64,000 nt of DNA from Flavobacteriales bacterium (GTDB lineage: Bacteria > Bacteroidota > Bacteroidia > Flavobacteriales_F > PHOS-HE28): contig JAHCIA010000001.1 of assembly GCA_026129465.1 (NCBI GenBank), positions 2,949,503 to 3,013,502 of the forward strand, in the 5' to 3' direction. The notes below the pieces were generated by a model. It did not search any database. It saw only the letters and a list, made by a program, of their open reading frames with translations, and had not been told where the DNA came from. The position numbers and the translations under genes were made by a program. Shown here piece after piece: positions 18,610-26,735 of the stretch; positions within the stretch are counted from its first letter, which is position 1, and the number at the start of each line of letters is the position of its first letter.

Positions 18610-21600
18610 TCAGAAGCGCATTCGTGTGGTGCGACGTTTGGCGGCCTCCAGTTCCATCAGCTTCCCCTCGTACGCCTCCTCCACCTCTTCAAAACGCTTC
18701 ACCAGCGTGTCGCTGAAGGCCGGCTCCAAGGTGTCTCCGCGCAGTATCGCTTCCACCGAAGGCAGCGGCGCATAGCGGCTGGCCACGCTCGTCAATCGGC
18801 CCATCACCGCATGCGTGATGGCCATCTCGTTCTCCACGCGTGCGGCGAACCGGGGCTCCAGACTGAGGAAGTAGGTCATGTTGCGCTCCATCAGATCGAA
18901 GAGGCGCTCGTTCAACTCGTTGCCTTTGATGGTGTCGCCCAAAGCGTAATAGGCTTCCACCGTGGGCAGCAGGATGCGATCGAAGGGCACGTTGTGCGCA
19001 GGCATCTTCTCCAGCGACAGGTCCAGGATGGTGCGGGCCTCGTCCATGCGGCCTTCGGTGATCAGCGCCTCGGCCAGGCTGCTCAACTGGAGGCGCAGGT
19101 TGGTGGTCATGCGCAGGATGTTCTCGTCGAGGTAGATCTCGTTCGCGCTGTCCATGTTGCCCCAGAGGAACTTTTCGGTCACGTTGTGGTACATCGCGTC
19201 CGTGGCCACGCGCCCATGCAGGTTCGGATTGGGATTGGGCGTGTACACCGGCACCAACCGGTAGGTGAGGCCCTCCAACTGGAAGTGGTCCTGGAGATTG
19301 ATGTAGCTGTCCGGTCCGGTGGTGACGGCGAAATAGATGGGCCGGTCCCAGTTGAAGTTGCTCAGCAGGTCGAGGACCATCAGGTGGTTCTTCAGCAGCA
19401 CCTGGCGGTTGATGCGCCAGTTGATGGCGGACACGTAGGCGGACGTGTCCTTGGCCTGCAGCGTGCCGTTGGAGAAGACATGGGCGCTGTCCACCGGCAG
19501 ACTGAAGCGGTCGGTGGGGAACCAGGCGTCCTTCTGGCCGCGCTGGAAGATGGGCTGCATGTTGCGGTCGTTGGAGATGAAGGCCATCATTTCACGCACG
19601 TCGCGGTAGGCCTCACGGTCGCCCTGGGGGATCAGCGCCACCACATCGCGTGTGCCCTGGCGGTACTTCTCCGGGTCCATGGCGAAGGGCACCGGATCGC
19701 TCGTGTAGGCCTTGCGCCGCATCTGGTCGATGTACCAGTCGGTGTTCAGCAGGCTGAGGTTCACCACGCGGATGTCCGTGCGAATGCCTTCCACCTCCTG
19801 CGCGTACCACAGCGGGAAGGTGTCGTTGTCCCCATTGGTGAAGAGGATGGCGTTGGGCTCGCAGCTTTCCAGGTAGTTGTGCGCCAGGTCGCGAGCGGGT
19901 TTGCGCTCGCTGCGGTCGTGGTCGTCCCAGCCGTCGGCCACCATCACGGCGGGTACGATGAGACCCACCGCCGTGGCGAGCAGACCGTGCAGCACCTCGC
20001 TGCGCAGAGACCGGCCCAGGAAGTGGAAGAGGAACAAGGCAGCGCCGCCCAATGCGCCCATGTAGAGGATGGCATAGGAAACCGAATGGTCCTCGCCCCA
20101 TTCCAACAGGTACTTGAGCATGCCCAGGCCCAAGGCCGCACCGGTACCGATGGCCAGCTCGCGCCGTGTGATGGATCGGGCCGCGTCATACAGCGCGTAC
20201 ACGCCCAGGCCTATCCAGATGGCGAAGGCGTAGAACGAACCCACGTAGGCATAATCGCGTTCGCGCGGCTGATAGGGCGTCTGGTTCAGGTATATGACGA
20301 TGGCGATGCCGGTGAAGAAGAACAGGAGCATCACCACGGACCAGTCGCGCAGATGGCGCACCAGCTGGTACACCAGCCCGATGACCCCCAGCAGCAGGGG
20401 CAGCAGGTAGAATTTGTTGTGGCCCTTGTTGTCCGCGATACTCGGCGGCAGGTGGTCCTGGTTGCCCAGGCGCTGCGCATCGATGGCCTTGATGCCACTG
20501 ATCCAGTTTCCGTCCAGGATGCCGCCATGGCCCTGCACGTCGTTCTGGCGGCCGGCGAAGTTCCACATGAAGTAGCGCCAGTACATCCAGTTCATCTGGT
20601 AGTCGATGAAATAGCGCAGGTTCTCGCCCATGGTGGGCTTGTGTATGATGGTGGGCCGGCCCTCGCGGTCGGTGGTGCGGATGGGCACGCCCTTGAAGCC
20701 GCTCCATTCCTTGTAGGCTTCCGTGTGGCCGCGCTGGGCGCTGTACATGCGCGGGAAGAGCATGGTGAACTCCGGGTCATAGACCACCTCGGTGCCCTTG
20801 CGCGGATCGGTGATGATGTACTGGTTGTCGATCGTATGCCCCGGGGTCGTCTCCAGGAAGTGCTTCGCGCTCCAACGGTCGTAGAACTTGCGCACCTCGC
20901 GGCCGTCCTTCTTCGCGATCCAGGTGGCGGTGTACACGGGGTTGCCATCGCGCCGTTCGCTGGCGTAGGGCGAATCCCAGAACTGGCCCATCAACAGCGG
21001 CCTGTCGCCGTACTGCTCTCGATTCAGGTAGCTCAGCAGGTTGAAGACGTTCTCCGGGTTGTTCTCGTCGATCGGTGGGTTGGCCGCGCTGCGGATCACG
21101 ATCATGGCGTACGTGCTGTAGCCGATCAGGATCACGGTGACGCCCAGCACGATGGTGTTGAGCAGTACGCGGCCCTTGCTTTGGGACCACCGAAGGGTCC
21201 ACACGATGGCGCCGATCAGCAGCAGGGCGTAGATCAGGTTGCCCGTGTTGAAGGGCAGCCCCATTTCATTGACGAAGAGGAGTTCGAACCGGCCCGCCAG
21301 ACGCACGATGCCCGGGATGATGAGCGTCTGGATGGCGCCGAGGATGACCGCCGACACCACGAAGGTGATGCCGATGCCCGTGGGCGTGACCTGGTATCGC
21401 TTGAAGTAGTAGACGAAGGCGATGGCCGGGATGCAGAGCAGGTTCAGCAGGTGCACACCGATGCTCAGGCCCATCAGGTAGGCGATCAGGATCAGCCAGC
21501 GGGTGCTGTGGGGCTGGTCGGCCTCGCTTTCCCATTTCAGGATGGCCCAGAACACGATGGCCGTGAAGAAGCTGGAGAGGGCGTAGACCTCACCCTCCAC

Positions 21601-22017
21601 GGCGCTGAACCAGAAGCTGTCGCTCCAGGTGTAGGCCAGGGCGCCCACGATGCCGCTGCCCAGTACGGCGATCAACGCCCCGGTGGTCAGTTCGGCGCCA
21701 TCGCGGGTGGCCAGCTTGTGGGCCATGTGGGTGATGCTCCAGAAGAGGAAGAGGATGGTGAAGGCACTGGCGAGCGCACTGAGCACGTTCACCGCCACGG
21801 GCACATGCTCGGGCGCCACGAAGAAGCTGCTCACGCGCGCCAGGATCATGAACAGGGGCGCTCCGGGCGGGTGTCCTACCTGCAGCTTGTGGGCCGTGGC
21901 GATGAATTCGCCGCAATCCCAGAAACTGGCCGTGGGTTCGATGGTGGAGACATAGGTCCATGCGGCCACCAGGAACACGGCCCAGCCGGTGAGGATGTTG
22001 AGCTTCTTGAAGTCCAT
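18610..22017 (-). CDS. DUF2723 family integral membrane protein (glycosyltransferase-like)
   Basis: The 1135-residue product begins MDFKKLNILTGWAVFLVAAW. The motif ASFWDCGEFIATAHKLQVG, diagnostic of DUF2723, lies at about residues 29-47. About a dozen hydrophobic segments fill the N-terminal half. The C-terminal half is soluble, with helical TPR-like stretches (for example EALITEGRMDEARTILDLS). A longer frame opens at 22083, but the ATG at 22017 gives the usual family N-terminus and lies downstream of a plausible -7 box. Members are ubiquitous in Bacteroidetes and resemble protein O-mannosyltransferases in topology, so a role in surface or protein glycosylation is inferred rather than shown. 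The polysaccharide deacetylase gene follows at 17 nt. Confidence 0.85.
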   Translation of the reverse strand: MDFKKLNILTGWAVFLVAAWTYVSTIEPTASFWDCGEFIATAHKLQVGHPPGAPLFMILARVSSFFVAPEHVPVAVNVLSALASAFTILFLFWSITHMAHKLATRDGAELTTGALIAVLGSGIVGALAYTWSDSFWFSAVEGEVYALSSFFTAIVFWAILKWESEADQPHSTRWLILIAYLMGLSIGVHLLNLLCIPAIAFVYYFKRYQVTPTGIGITFVVSAVILGAIQTLIIPGIVRLAGRFELLFVNEMGLPFNTGNLIYALLLIGAIVWTLRWSQSKGRVLLNTIVLGVTVILIGYSTYAMIVIRSAANPPIDENNPENVFNLLSYLNREQYGDRPLLMGQFWDSPYASERRDGNPVYTATWIAKKDGREVRKFYDRWSAKHFLETTPGHTIDNQYIITDPRKGTEVVYDPEFTMLFPRMYSAQRGHTEAYKEWSGFKGVPIRTTDREGRPTIIHKPTMGENLRYFIDYQMNWMYWRYFMWNFAGRQNDVQGHGGILDGNWISGIKAIDAQRLGNQDHLPPSIADNKGHNKFYLLPLLLGVIGLVYQLVRHLRDWSVVMLLFFFTGIAIVIYLNQTPYQPRERDYAYVGSFYAFAIWIGLGVYALYDAARSITRRELAIGTGAALGLGMLKYLLEWGEDHSVSYAILYMGALGGAALFLFHFLGRSLRSEVLHGLLATAVGLIVPAVMVADGWDDHDRSERKPARDLAHNYLESCEPNAILFTNGDNDTFPLWYAQEVEGIRTDIRVVNLSLLNTDWYIDQMRRKAYTSDPVPFAMDPEKYRQGTRDVVALIPQGDREAYRDVREMMAFISNDRNMQPIFQRGQKDAWFPTDRFSLPVDSAHVFSNGTLQAKDTSAYVSAINWRINRQVLLKNHLMVLDLLSNFNWDRPIYFAVTTGPDSYINLQDHFQLEGLTYRLVPVYTPNPNPNLHGRVATDAMYHNVTEKFLWGNMDSANEIYLDENILRMTTNLRLQLSSLAEALITEGRMDEARTILDLSLEKMPAHNVPFDRILLPTVEAYYALGDTIKGNELNERLFDLMERNMTYFLSLEPRFAARVENEMAITHAVMGRLTSVASRYAPLPSVEAILRGDTLEPAFSDTLVKRFEEVEEAYEGKLMELEAAKRRTTRMRF

Positions 22018-22043
22018 CGGGAGGGATCGCTTGCGAGAAGCGG

Positions 22044-22051
22044 CGAAAGTA
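22044..22051 (-). promoter_or_regulatory. Candidate -7 box (TACTTTCG) of the DUF2723 gene
   Basis: On the - strand TACTTTCG is followed by CCGC and lies 26 nt before the ATG at 22017. It is one mismatch from TAnnTTTG. No well-spaced TTG was found upstream, so this is a moderate call. Confidence 0.35.
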
Positions 22052-22114
22052 CCAAAGTCCCAACGGGCACGCCGGTCGTGCATTCGATCGATCGTGTTAA
22101 TTTCGCCGCTCGAT

Positions 22115-22187
22115 TGGCCGATGGTGTAACTGGCAACACGTCTGATTTTGGTTCAGAAGAGTCTAGGTTCGAGCCCTAGTCGGCCAA
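22115..22187 (+). tRNA. tRNA-Gln (anticodon TTG)
   Basis: A 73-nt cloverleaf is readable: acceptor stem TGGCCGA paired with TCGGCCA, anticodon stem TCTGA/TCAGA enclosing the loop TTTTGGT with anticodon TTG at 22148-22150, and T-arm GGTTCGAGCC. The discriminator is A22187 and CCA is not encoded. It lies between the divergent DUF2723 gene and a terminator-like hairpin. Confidence 0.95.
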
Positions 22188-22199
22188 CATGGAATGAAC

Positions 22200-22223
22200 G
22201 AAGCCCCGCATCCGCGGGGCTTC
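22200..22223. terminator. Bidirectional terminator hairpin between tRNA-Gln and the M43 array
   Basis: GAAGCCCCGC and GCGGGGCTTC form a perfect 10-bp stem around the loop ATCC. It sits 13 nt after tRNA-Gln and 34 nt after the stop codon of the last metalloprotease gene on the - strand, so it can end both convergent transcripts. The T-tract is weak (GTCGTTCTT on the + strand). Confidence 0.65.
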
Positions 22224-22257
22224 GTCGTTCTTGAGGTGCCTTGGTGCGGGGCCGCGC

Positions 22258-24366
22258 CTATTCCACCACGAAGCGGCTCACCCGGCTGCCATGGGGGCTT
22301 TGCAGGCGGACGAAGTACACCCCGCTGGCCAGGCCATGCAGGGACAGGTCCATCCGTTGGACGCCGGCCGGGAGCATGCCGCCATGTGGGGCCAGCAGCA
22401 GGCGGCCCAGGCCATCCAGCACTTCCAGCCGCGCCATGCCCGCTTGTGGCAGGTCGAAGATCACCTGCGCCGTACCATGTGCCGGGTTGGGCACCACGGC
22501 CAGGGCGCCGTCGGCCAGGCCGGAGAACTCTTCCAGGCCCACGACCTCGCCATTCAGGTTGATGTCGTCCAGGTAGACGTTGTTGCCACCATAGCTCTCG
22601 AATTCGAACTTGACCCTGAAGTCGCTCACGTGGTAGGCGGCGCTCACGTTGGTCACTTCGCTGTACATCCACTGCTCCGGGCCGCTGGGCACGAAGCTCG
22701 CCGTCATGGGTGCGCCAGCGGTGTTCAGGTTCTGCGTGCCGCGCAACTGCTGACGCATGCTCCAGGTGGCGCCGCAGTTGTTGCTCACCCAGATGCGCAG
22801 GCGATCGTCACTGGAACTGTTGCGCTGGGCATAGGCGTAACGGAAGGAGAGGCGCACCTCGCTCTCACCGCTCATGTCCAGCGGCTGCGAGATCAGCTCG
22901 TCCTTGCGGCCGTTCATGGCCGAGGTGTTCAGGATGCGCACGCTCTTGTCCCCGGTGAAGGCCGCGGCATTGGTCAGGGTCCAGGTATTGTCGTTGTCCG
23001 GGTTGGCCAGCATCCAGTCCGAATCACCCAGGTTCGCATAGGCCTCGAAACCTTCCTCGAAGGGAACCGCGGCGCCGGGATCGGGAAGCACGGTGATGCA
23101 GGCCTCCTGCGTCACCTCCATGGTGTTGGTGCCATCGCTCACCTGGAGTGTCACGGGATAGACGCCCGCTGCGGCATAGGTCACCGTCGGGTAGAGTTCC
23201 GAGGAGGTCGCCGGTGTTCCACCGGGGAATGACCAGGTGCGGCTCTGCACGCCGTTGTAACTCAGGTCCGTGTAGGTCACCGAGCCGCCCGCGCAGATGG
23301 TCTGGCGGTCTCCCTTGAATTGCGCCAGGCAGAGTTGCGGCTCCTGGTCCACGCCGGTGAGTGTGAGATTCGCGGGTTGCCAAAGGTTGTTGCGCTGTGC
23401 GGTGCTGCTGTTCAGCGCGGCGATCATGCGCGCGGCCTGTCCATTGGTGAACATCTTGCTGCAGTAGGAATACTCCATGTAGTTCTCCACGTTGTCCAAG
23501 GACCCGCAGCTGGTGCCCTGGGTGAAACAGGTGGTCCAGCCGATGGTGTTGGGCGTGTCGGCCACCTGGTCGTCCCCGTTGCAGTTGCTCTCCAAGCCGG
23601 GGTTGTTGCTGTTGCCCCAGGCGTGCCGCAGGTTGATCCAATGCCCCACCTCGTGGGTGAGCACCCGCGAGCGGCTGGGGTGGCCCGTGCCGATGCTGCC
23701 CACGTAGGTGTGCTGCACCACGATACCGTCGCCGCTGGGGTTGTTGTGGAAGGCGCTCGGATAGTTGGTGTAGCCCGCCGCCCCGTTCGCGCTGGCGGCC
23801 ACCCACACGTTCATGTAGCGGTTGCGCGGCCACTGGATCAATGCCTTCATCGCGTTGTCACCTTGGTAGGTGAGGGTGCTCACCGTGCGGGTGATGCCGT
23901 TGGTGCAGTTGCCCTGGGGGTCCTTCTGTGCCAGCCGGAACTCCACGCCCACGTCGGCCACGATGCTCAGGAACTCGGCCTTCACGCTGGTCCAGTCGGG
24001 ATTCAGCTTGTTGAAGTCGTCGTTCAGGATGCGGATCGCGTCGTAGAGCTGGTCGTCGTTGATGTTCTCGCTCCCGTTGTTGTGGATGATGTGGAAGACC
24101 ACCGGGATGATGAACGGCTGGCGCTGTCCGTCCTGGTACTGGGCCACGAATTCGGCCGTGAAGGCTTCCAATTCGGCTTCCGCCTGTGCGATGCGCGCGA
24201 TCTCCGCCGGATCGCCACCGTGCAGATAGTGGAACAGGTCGGCGTCGTTGTTCTTGCAGGGCAGCATGCCGTCCTGTTGTGCGATGGCGTTGTTGCCTGC
24301 GGCCGCGATGGCCGTTGCGATGATGATGGTCGCGATCCTCATGGTCGTCTTCCTTGGGGCGTTCAT
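22258..24366 (-). CDS. Secreted M43 zinc metalloprotease with PKD, MAM-like and T9SS type A domains (paralogue 1)
   Basis: The 702-residue preproprotein has a hydrophobic signal (ATIIIATAIAAAG) and a short propeptide. The M43/pappalysin-like catalytic domain contains HEVGHWINLRH (first His at residue 238) and a Met-turn region ENYMEYSYCSKMF. A PKD domain (SRTWSFPGGTPATSS) comes next, then a jelly-roll/MAM-like domain (EGFEAYANLGDSDW to YLDDINLNG). The C-terminus is a T9SS type A sorting domain starting VVPNPAHGTAQ. It is predicted to be exported by T9SS and to cleave extracellular protein. The start at 24366 overlaps the stop of the upstream paralogue (ATGA), indicating translational coupling; MRIATIII at 24342 is an alternative start. 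It is the last of five tandem paralogues and has the longest N-terminus. Confidence 0.9.
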   Translation of the reverse strand: MNAPRKTTMRIATIIIATAIAAAGNNAIAQQDGMLPCKNNDADLFHYLHGGDPAEIARIAQAEAELEAFTAEFVAQYQDGQRQPFIIPVVFHIIHNNGSENINDDQLYDAIRILNDDFNKLNPDWTSVKAEFLSIVADVGVEFRLAQKDPQGNCTNGITRTVSTLTYQGDNAMKALIQWPRNRYMNVWVAASANGAAGYTNYPSAFHNNPSGDGIVVQHTYVGSIGTGHPSRSRVLTHEVGHWINLRHAWGNSNNPGLESNCNGDDQVADTPNTIGWTTCFTQGTSCGSLDNVENYMEYSYCSKMFTNGQAARMIAALNSSTAQRNNLWQPANLTLTGVDQEPQLCLAQFKGDRQTICAGGSVTYTDLSYNGVQSRTWSFPGGTPATSSELYPTVTYAAAGVYPVTLQVSDGTNTMEVTQEACITVLPDPGAAVPFEEGFEAYANLGDSDWMLANPDNDNTWTLTNAAAFTGDKSVRILNTSAMNGRKDELISQPLDMSGESEVRLSFRYAYAQRNSSSDDRLRIWVSNNCGATWSMRQQLRGTQNLNTAGAPMTASFVPSGPEQWMYSEVTNVSAAYHVSDFRVKFEFESYGGNNVYLDDINLNGEVVGLEEFSGLADGALAVVPNPAHGTAQVIFDLPQAGMARLEVLDGLGRLLLAPHGGMLPAGVQRMDLSLHGLASGVYFVRLQSPHGSRVSRFVVE

Positions 24367-26438
24367 TGTTTCACGAAGCGGACGACTTCCTGGCGGTCGC
24401 CCTGCACCAGGCGCACCAGGTAGACCCCGGCATTGAGCGTGTTCACAGGGATCTCCACCCGGTGGGGCCCCGTGGCATGCTGGCCGTCACGCAACACGTG
24501 CGTCACACGTCCCAGCATGTCCAGCACCTCCAACCTCGTCATGCCCGGGCTTTGCAGGTCGTAGACCACGGTGGCCATGTCTTCGGCCGGGTTGGGCACC
24601 ACCATCAGGGCGCCATCGCCCAGCAGCAGTTCGCCCATGCCCACGGGCATGCCGTTGACGTTGATGTCGTCCAGGTAGATGTTGTTGCCGCCGTAGCTCT
24701 CGAACTCGAACTTGAAGCGGAAGTCGGCCACATGGTAGGCGGCGCTCACGTTCGTCACTTCGGTGTATCCCCATTGGCCGGGGCCATTCGGTACGAAGCT
24801 GGTCTGCATGGGCGCACCGGCCGTATTGAGCGAAATGGTGCCGCGCAGTTGCTGGCGCATGCTCCAGGTGGCTCCGCAGTTGTTGCTCACCCACACCCGC
24901 AGGCGGTCGTCGCTACCGCTGGTGCGCTGGGCGAAGGCGTAGCGGTAGGAGATGCGCACCTCGTCCGCCCCGCTCATGTCCACGGGCTGCGAAAGCAGTT
25001 CGTCCTTGCGGCCGTTCATCGCGGCCGTATTCAGTATGCGCACGCTCTTGTCGCCGGTGAATGCCGCCGCGTTGTTCAGCGTCCAGGTGTTGTCGTTGTC
25101 CGGGTTGGCCACCACCCAGGGTGAGTCGTTCAGCGCGGCATAGGCCTCGAAACCATCCTCATGCGGCACGGGCACGCCGGGGCTTGGCAGCACCGTCACG
25201 GCCTGTTGCATGGTGGTGCTCATCGTGTTCACCCCATCGCTCACGGTGAGCGTCACCTGATAGGTCCCGGGTTCGGCGTAGGTCACCGTGGGGTTGGCCG
25301 AGGTGCTGGTGGCGGGTGTTCCGCCAGGGAATTCCCAGGTGCGGCTGGTGACCGCATGGAAGCTGAGATCCTGGAAGGTGATGGAGCCACCGGCGCAGAA
25401 AGTGTTCGACCCGTGGCTGAATTCCGCCGCGCACAGGGCGTCGGGCAGCAGCACGCCGGTGAGTTGAAGCGTGTTGGGCTGCCAAAGGGTGCTTCGCTGG
25501 GCGGTGCCGCTGTTCAGCGCGGCGATCATGCGCGTCTTCTGCCCGGTGGTGAACATCTTCGAGCAGTAGGAGTAGTCCATGTAGTTCTCCACGTTGTCCA
25601 GCGTGCTGCAGGTGACACCGTTCAGGTTGCAACTGGTCCAACCCATGGTGTTGGGCGTGTCGCTCACCTGGTCGTCGTCGCTGCAGTTGCTGGCCAGGCC
25701 GGGGTTGTTGCTGTTGCCCCAGGTGTGCATCAGGTTGATCCAATGCCCCACCTCGTGGGTGAGCGTGCGCGACTTGTAGGGCGAACTGGTGCCGATGCTG
25801 CCGGTGTAGCTGTGCAACAGCACGATGCCGTCCAGCGCCGGCGCATTGTTCACCGCGGCCGGCCGGTAGGTATATCCTGCGGCGCCATTCGCGCTGGCGG
25901 CCACCCATACGTTCAGGTAGCGGCTGCGCGGCCATTGGATCAGGTTCTTCATGGTCTGATCGCCCTGGTGGGTGAGCGCACTTTGGGTGCGCGTGATGCC
26001 CTTGGTGCAATTGCCATTGGGGTCCTTCTTCGCCAGGCGGAACTCGATGCCCACATCGGCCACCAGCCCAAGGAATTCGGGCTTCACATTGGACCAGTCG
26101 CTGTTGAGCTTGTTGAAGTCGTCATTCAGCACCCGCATGGCGTCGTACACCTGCTCGTCGCTGATGTTCTCCGGGCCATTGTCGTGTATGATATGGAACA
26201 CCACCGAGATGATGTACGTGTTGCGCGCACCGTCCATCTCCGCTTCCGCGAAGAGCTGGGTGAACGCCTCCAACTGCGCTTCGTCCTGGGCCATGCGGGC
26301 CAGGTCCTCGGCGGTGGGGATGTAATGCGGAGCAGCCAGCGACAGGTCGTCGGCCAGACAGGGAAGGGGTTGGGCGGATTGTGCCAGGGCGGCGGCCGGG
26401 AGCAGAACGGCCGCTGCCAAGAGGGTCTTGAAGGTCAT
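24363..26438 (-). CDS. Secreted M43 zinc metalloprotease, T9SS type A (paralogue 2)
   Basis: This 691-residue protein starts with MTFKTLLAAAVLLPAAALAQ, a clean signal peptide. The catalytic motif HEVGHWINLMH begins at residue 228 and the Met-turn region is ENYMDYSYCSKMF. The PKD, MAM-like and type A sorting (VVPNPAEDMATVVYDL) domains follow as in its neighbour, to which it is closely similar over the MAM-like domain. Its stop codon overlaps the start of paralogue 1, so the two form a bicistronic unit. A -7 box TAAATTCG lies 40 nt upstream, in a 297-nt gap that also contains a 16-bp perfect palindrome. Substrate unknown. Confidence 0.9.
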   Translation of the reverse strand: MTFKTLLAAAVLLPAAALAQSAQPLPCLADDLSLAAPHYIPTAEDLARMAQDEAQLEAFTQLFAEAEMDGARNTYIISVVFHIIHDNGPENISDEQVYDAMRVLNDDFNKLNSDWSNVKPEFLGLVADVGIEFRLAKKDPNGNCTKGITRTQSALTHQGDQTMKNLIQWPRSRYLNVWVAASANGAAGYTYRPAAVNNAPALDGIVLLHSYTGSIGTSSPYKSRTLTHEVGHWINLMHTWGNSNNPGLASNCSDDDQVSDTPNTMGWTSCNLNGVTCSTLDNVENYMDYSYCSKMFTTGQKTRMIAALNSGTAQRSTLWQPNTLQLTGVLLPDALCAAEFSHGSNTFCAGGSITFQDLSFHAVTSRTWEFPGGTPATSTSANPTVTYAEPGTYQVTLTVSDGVNTMSTTMQQAVTVLPSPGVPVPHEDGFEAYAALNDSPWVVANPDNDNTWTLNNAAAFTGDKSVRILNTAAMNGRKDELLSQPVDMSGADEVRISYRYAFAQRTSGSDDRLRVWVSNNCGATWSMRQQLRGTISLNTAGAPMQTSFVPNGPGQWGYTEVTNVSAAYHVADFRFKFEFESYGGNNIYLDDINVNGMPVGMGELLLGDGALMVVPNPAEDMATVVYDLQSPGMTRLEVLDMLGRVTHVLRDGQHATGPHRVEIPVNTLNAGVYLVRLVQGDRQEVVRFVKQ

Positions 26439-26477
26439 TTCGTGATCGAGGGTTCCGGGTTCAGATTCCTTGCGTTA

Positions 26478-26485
26478 CGAATTTA
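26478..26485 (-). promoter_or_regulatory. Candidate -7 box (TAAATTCG) of the paralogue 2-paralogue 1 unit
   Basis: On the - strand TAAATTCG lies 39 nt upstream of the ATG at 26438. It matches TAnnTTTG at all but one position. No convincing TTG was found at the expected distance. The rest of the 26439-26735 gap holds no gene that I can support. Confidence 0.35.
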
Positions 26486-26549
26486 CCCCTTCCAAGCCGA
26501 GCGGCCTGTCACGGATCACGCCTTTGGTCACGGTGGTCTTGTGGTCCTG

Positions 26550-26565
26550 ACCGGTGATCACCGGT
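26550..26565. repeat. 16-bp perfect palindrome in the intergenic gap
   Basis: ACCGGTGATCACCGGT is its own reverse complement. It lies about 112 nt upstream of the paralogue 2 start codon and about 65 nt upstream of the candidate -7 box. It could be an operator for a dimeric regulator, but there is only one copy in the window. Confidence 0.5.
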
Positions 26566-26735
26566 GGGATCCCGTGCTGGATGCCACGCCATCCATGGCT
26601 GGTGCATGCTTCCTGAACGACCAAGTTCCGCTCCCATGCGACGAACGGTGGATCTAGCCGGGTGTGACGATCCTGTGACGATCACTGGTCAGCGCTGGCC
26701 GTGGAATGCTGCCGGTGTTGGCACGCGAAGGACGG

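Noticed and set aside
18313..22179. A 1288-codon open frame on the + strand opposite the DUF2723 gene
   Set aside because: It is a GC-rich antisense shadow: no domain, a His/Gln/Val/Gly-rich composition, and it runs through the deacetylase, the DUF2723 gene and tRNA-Gln.
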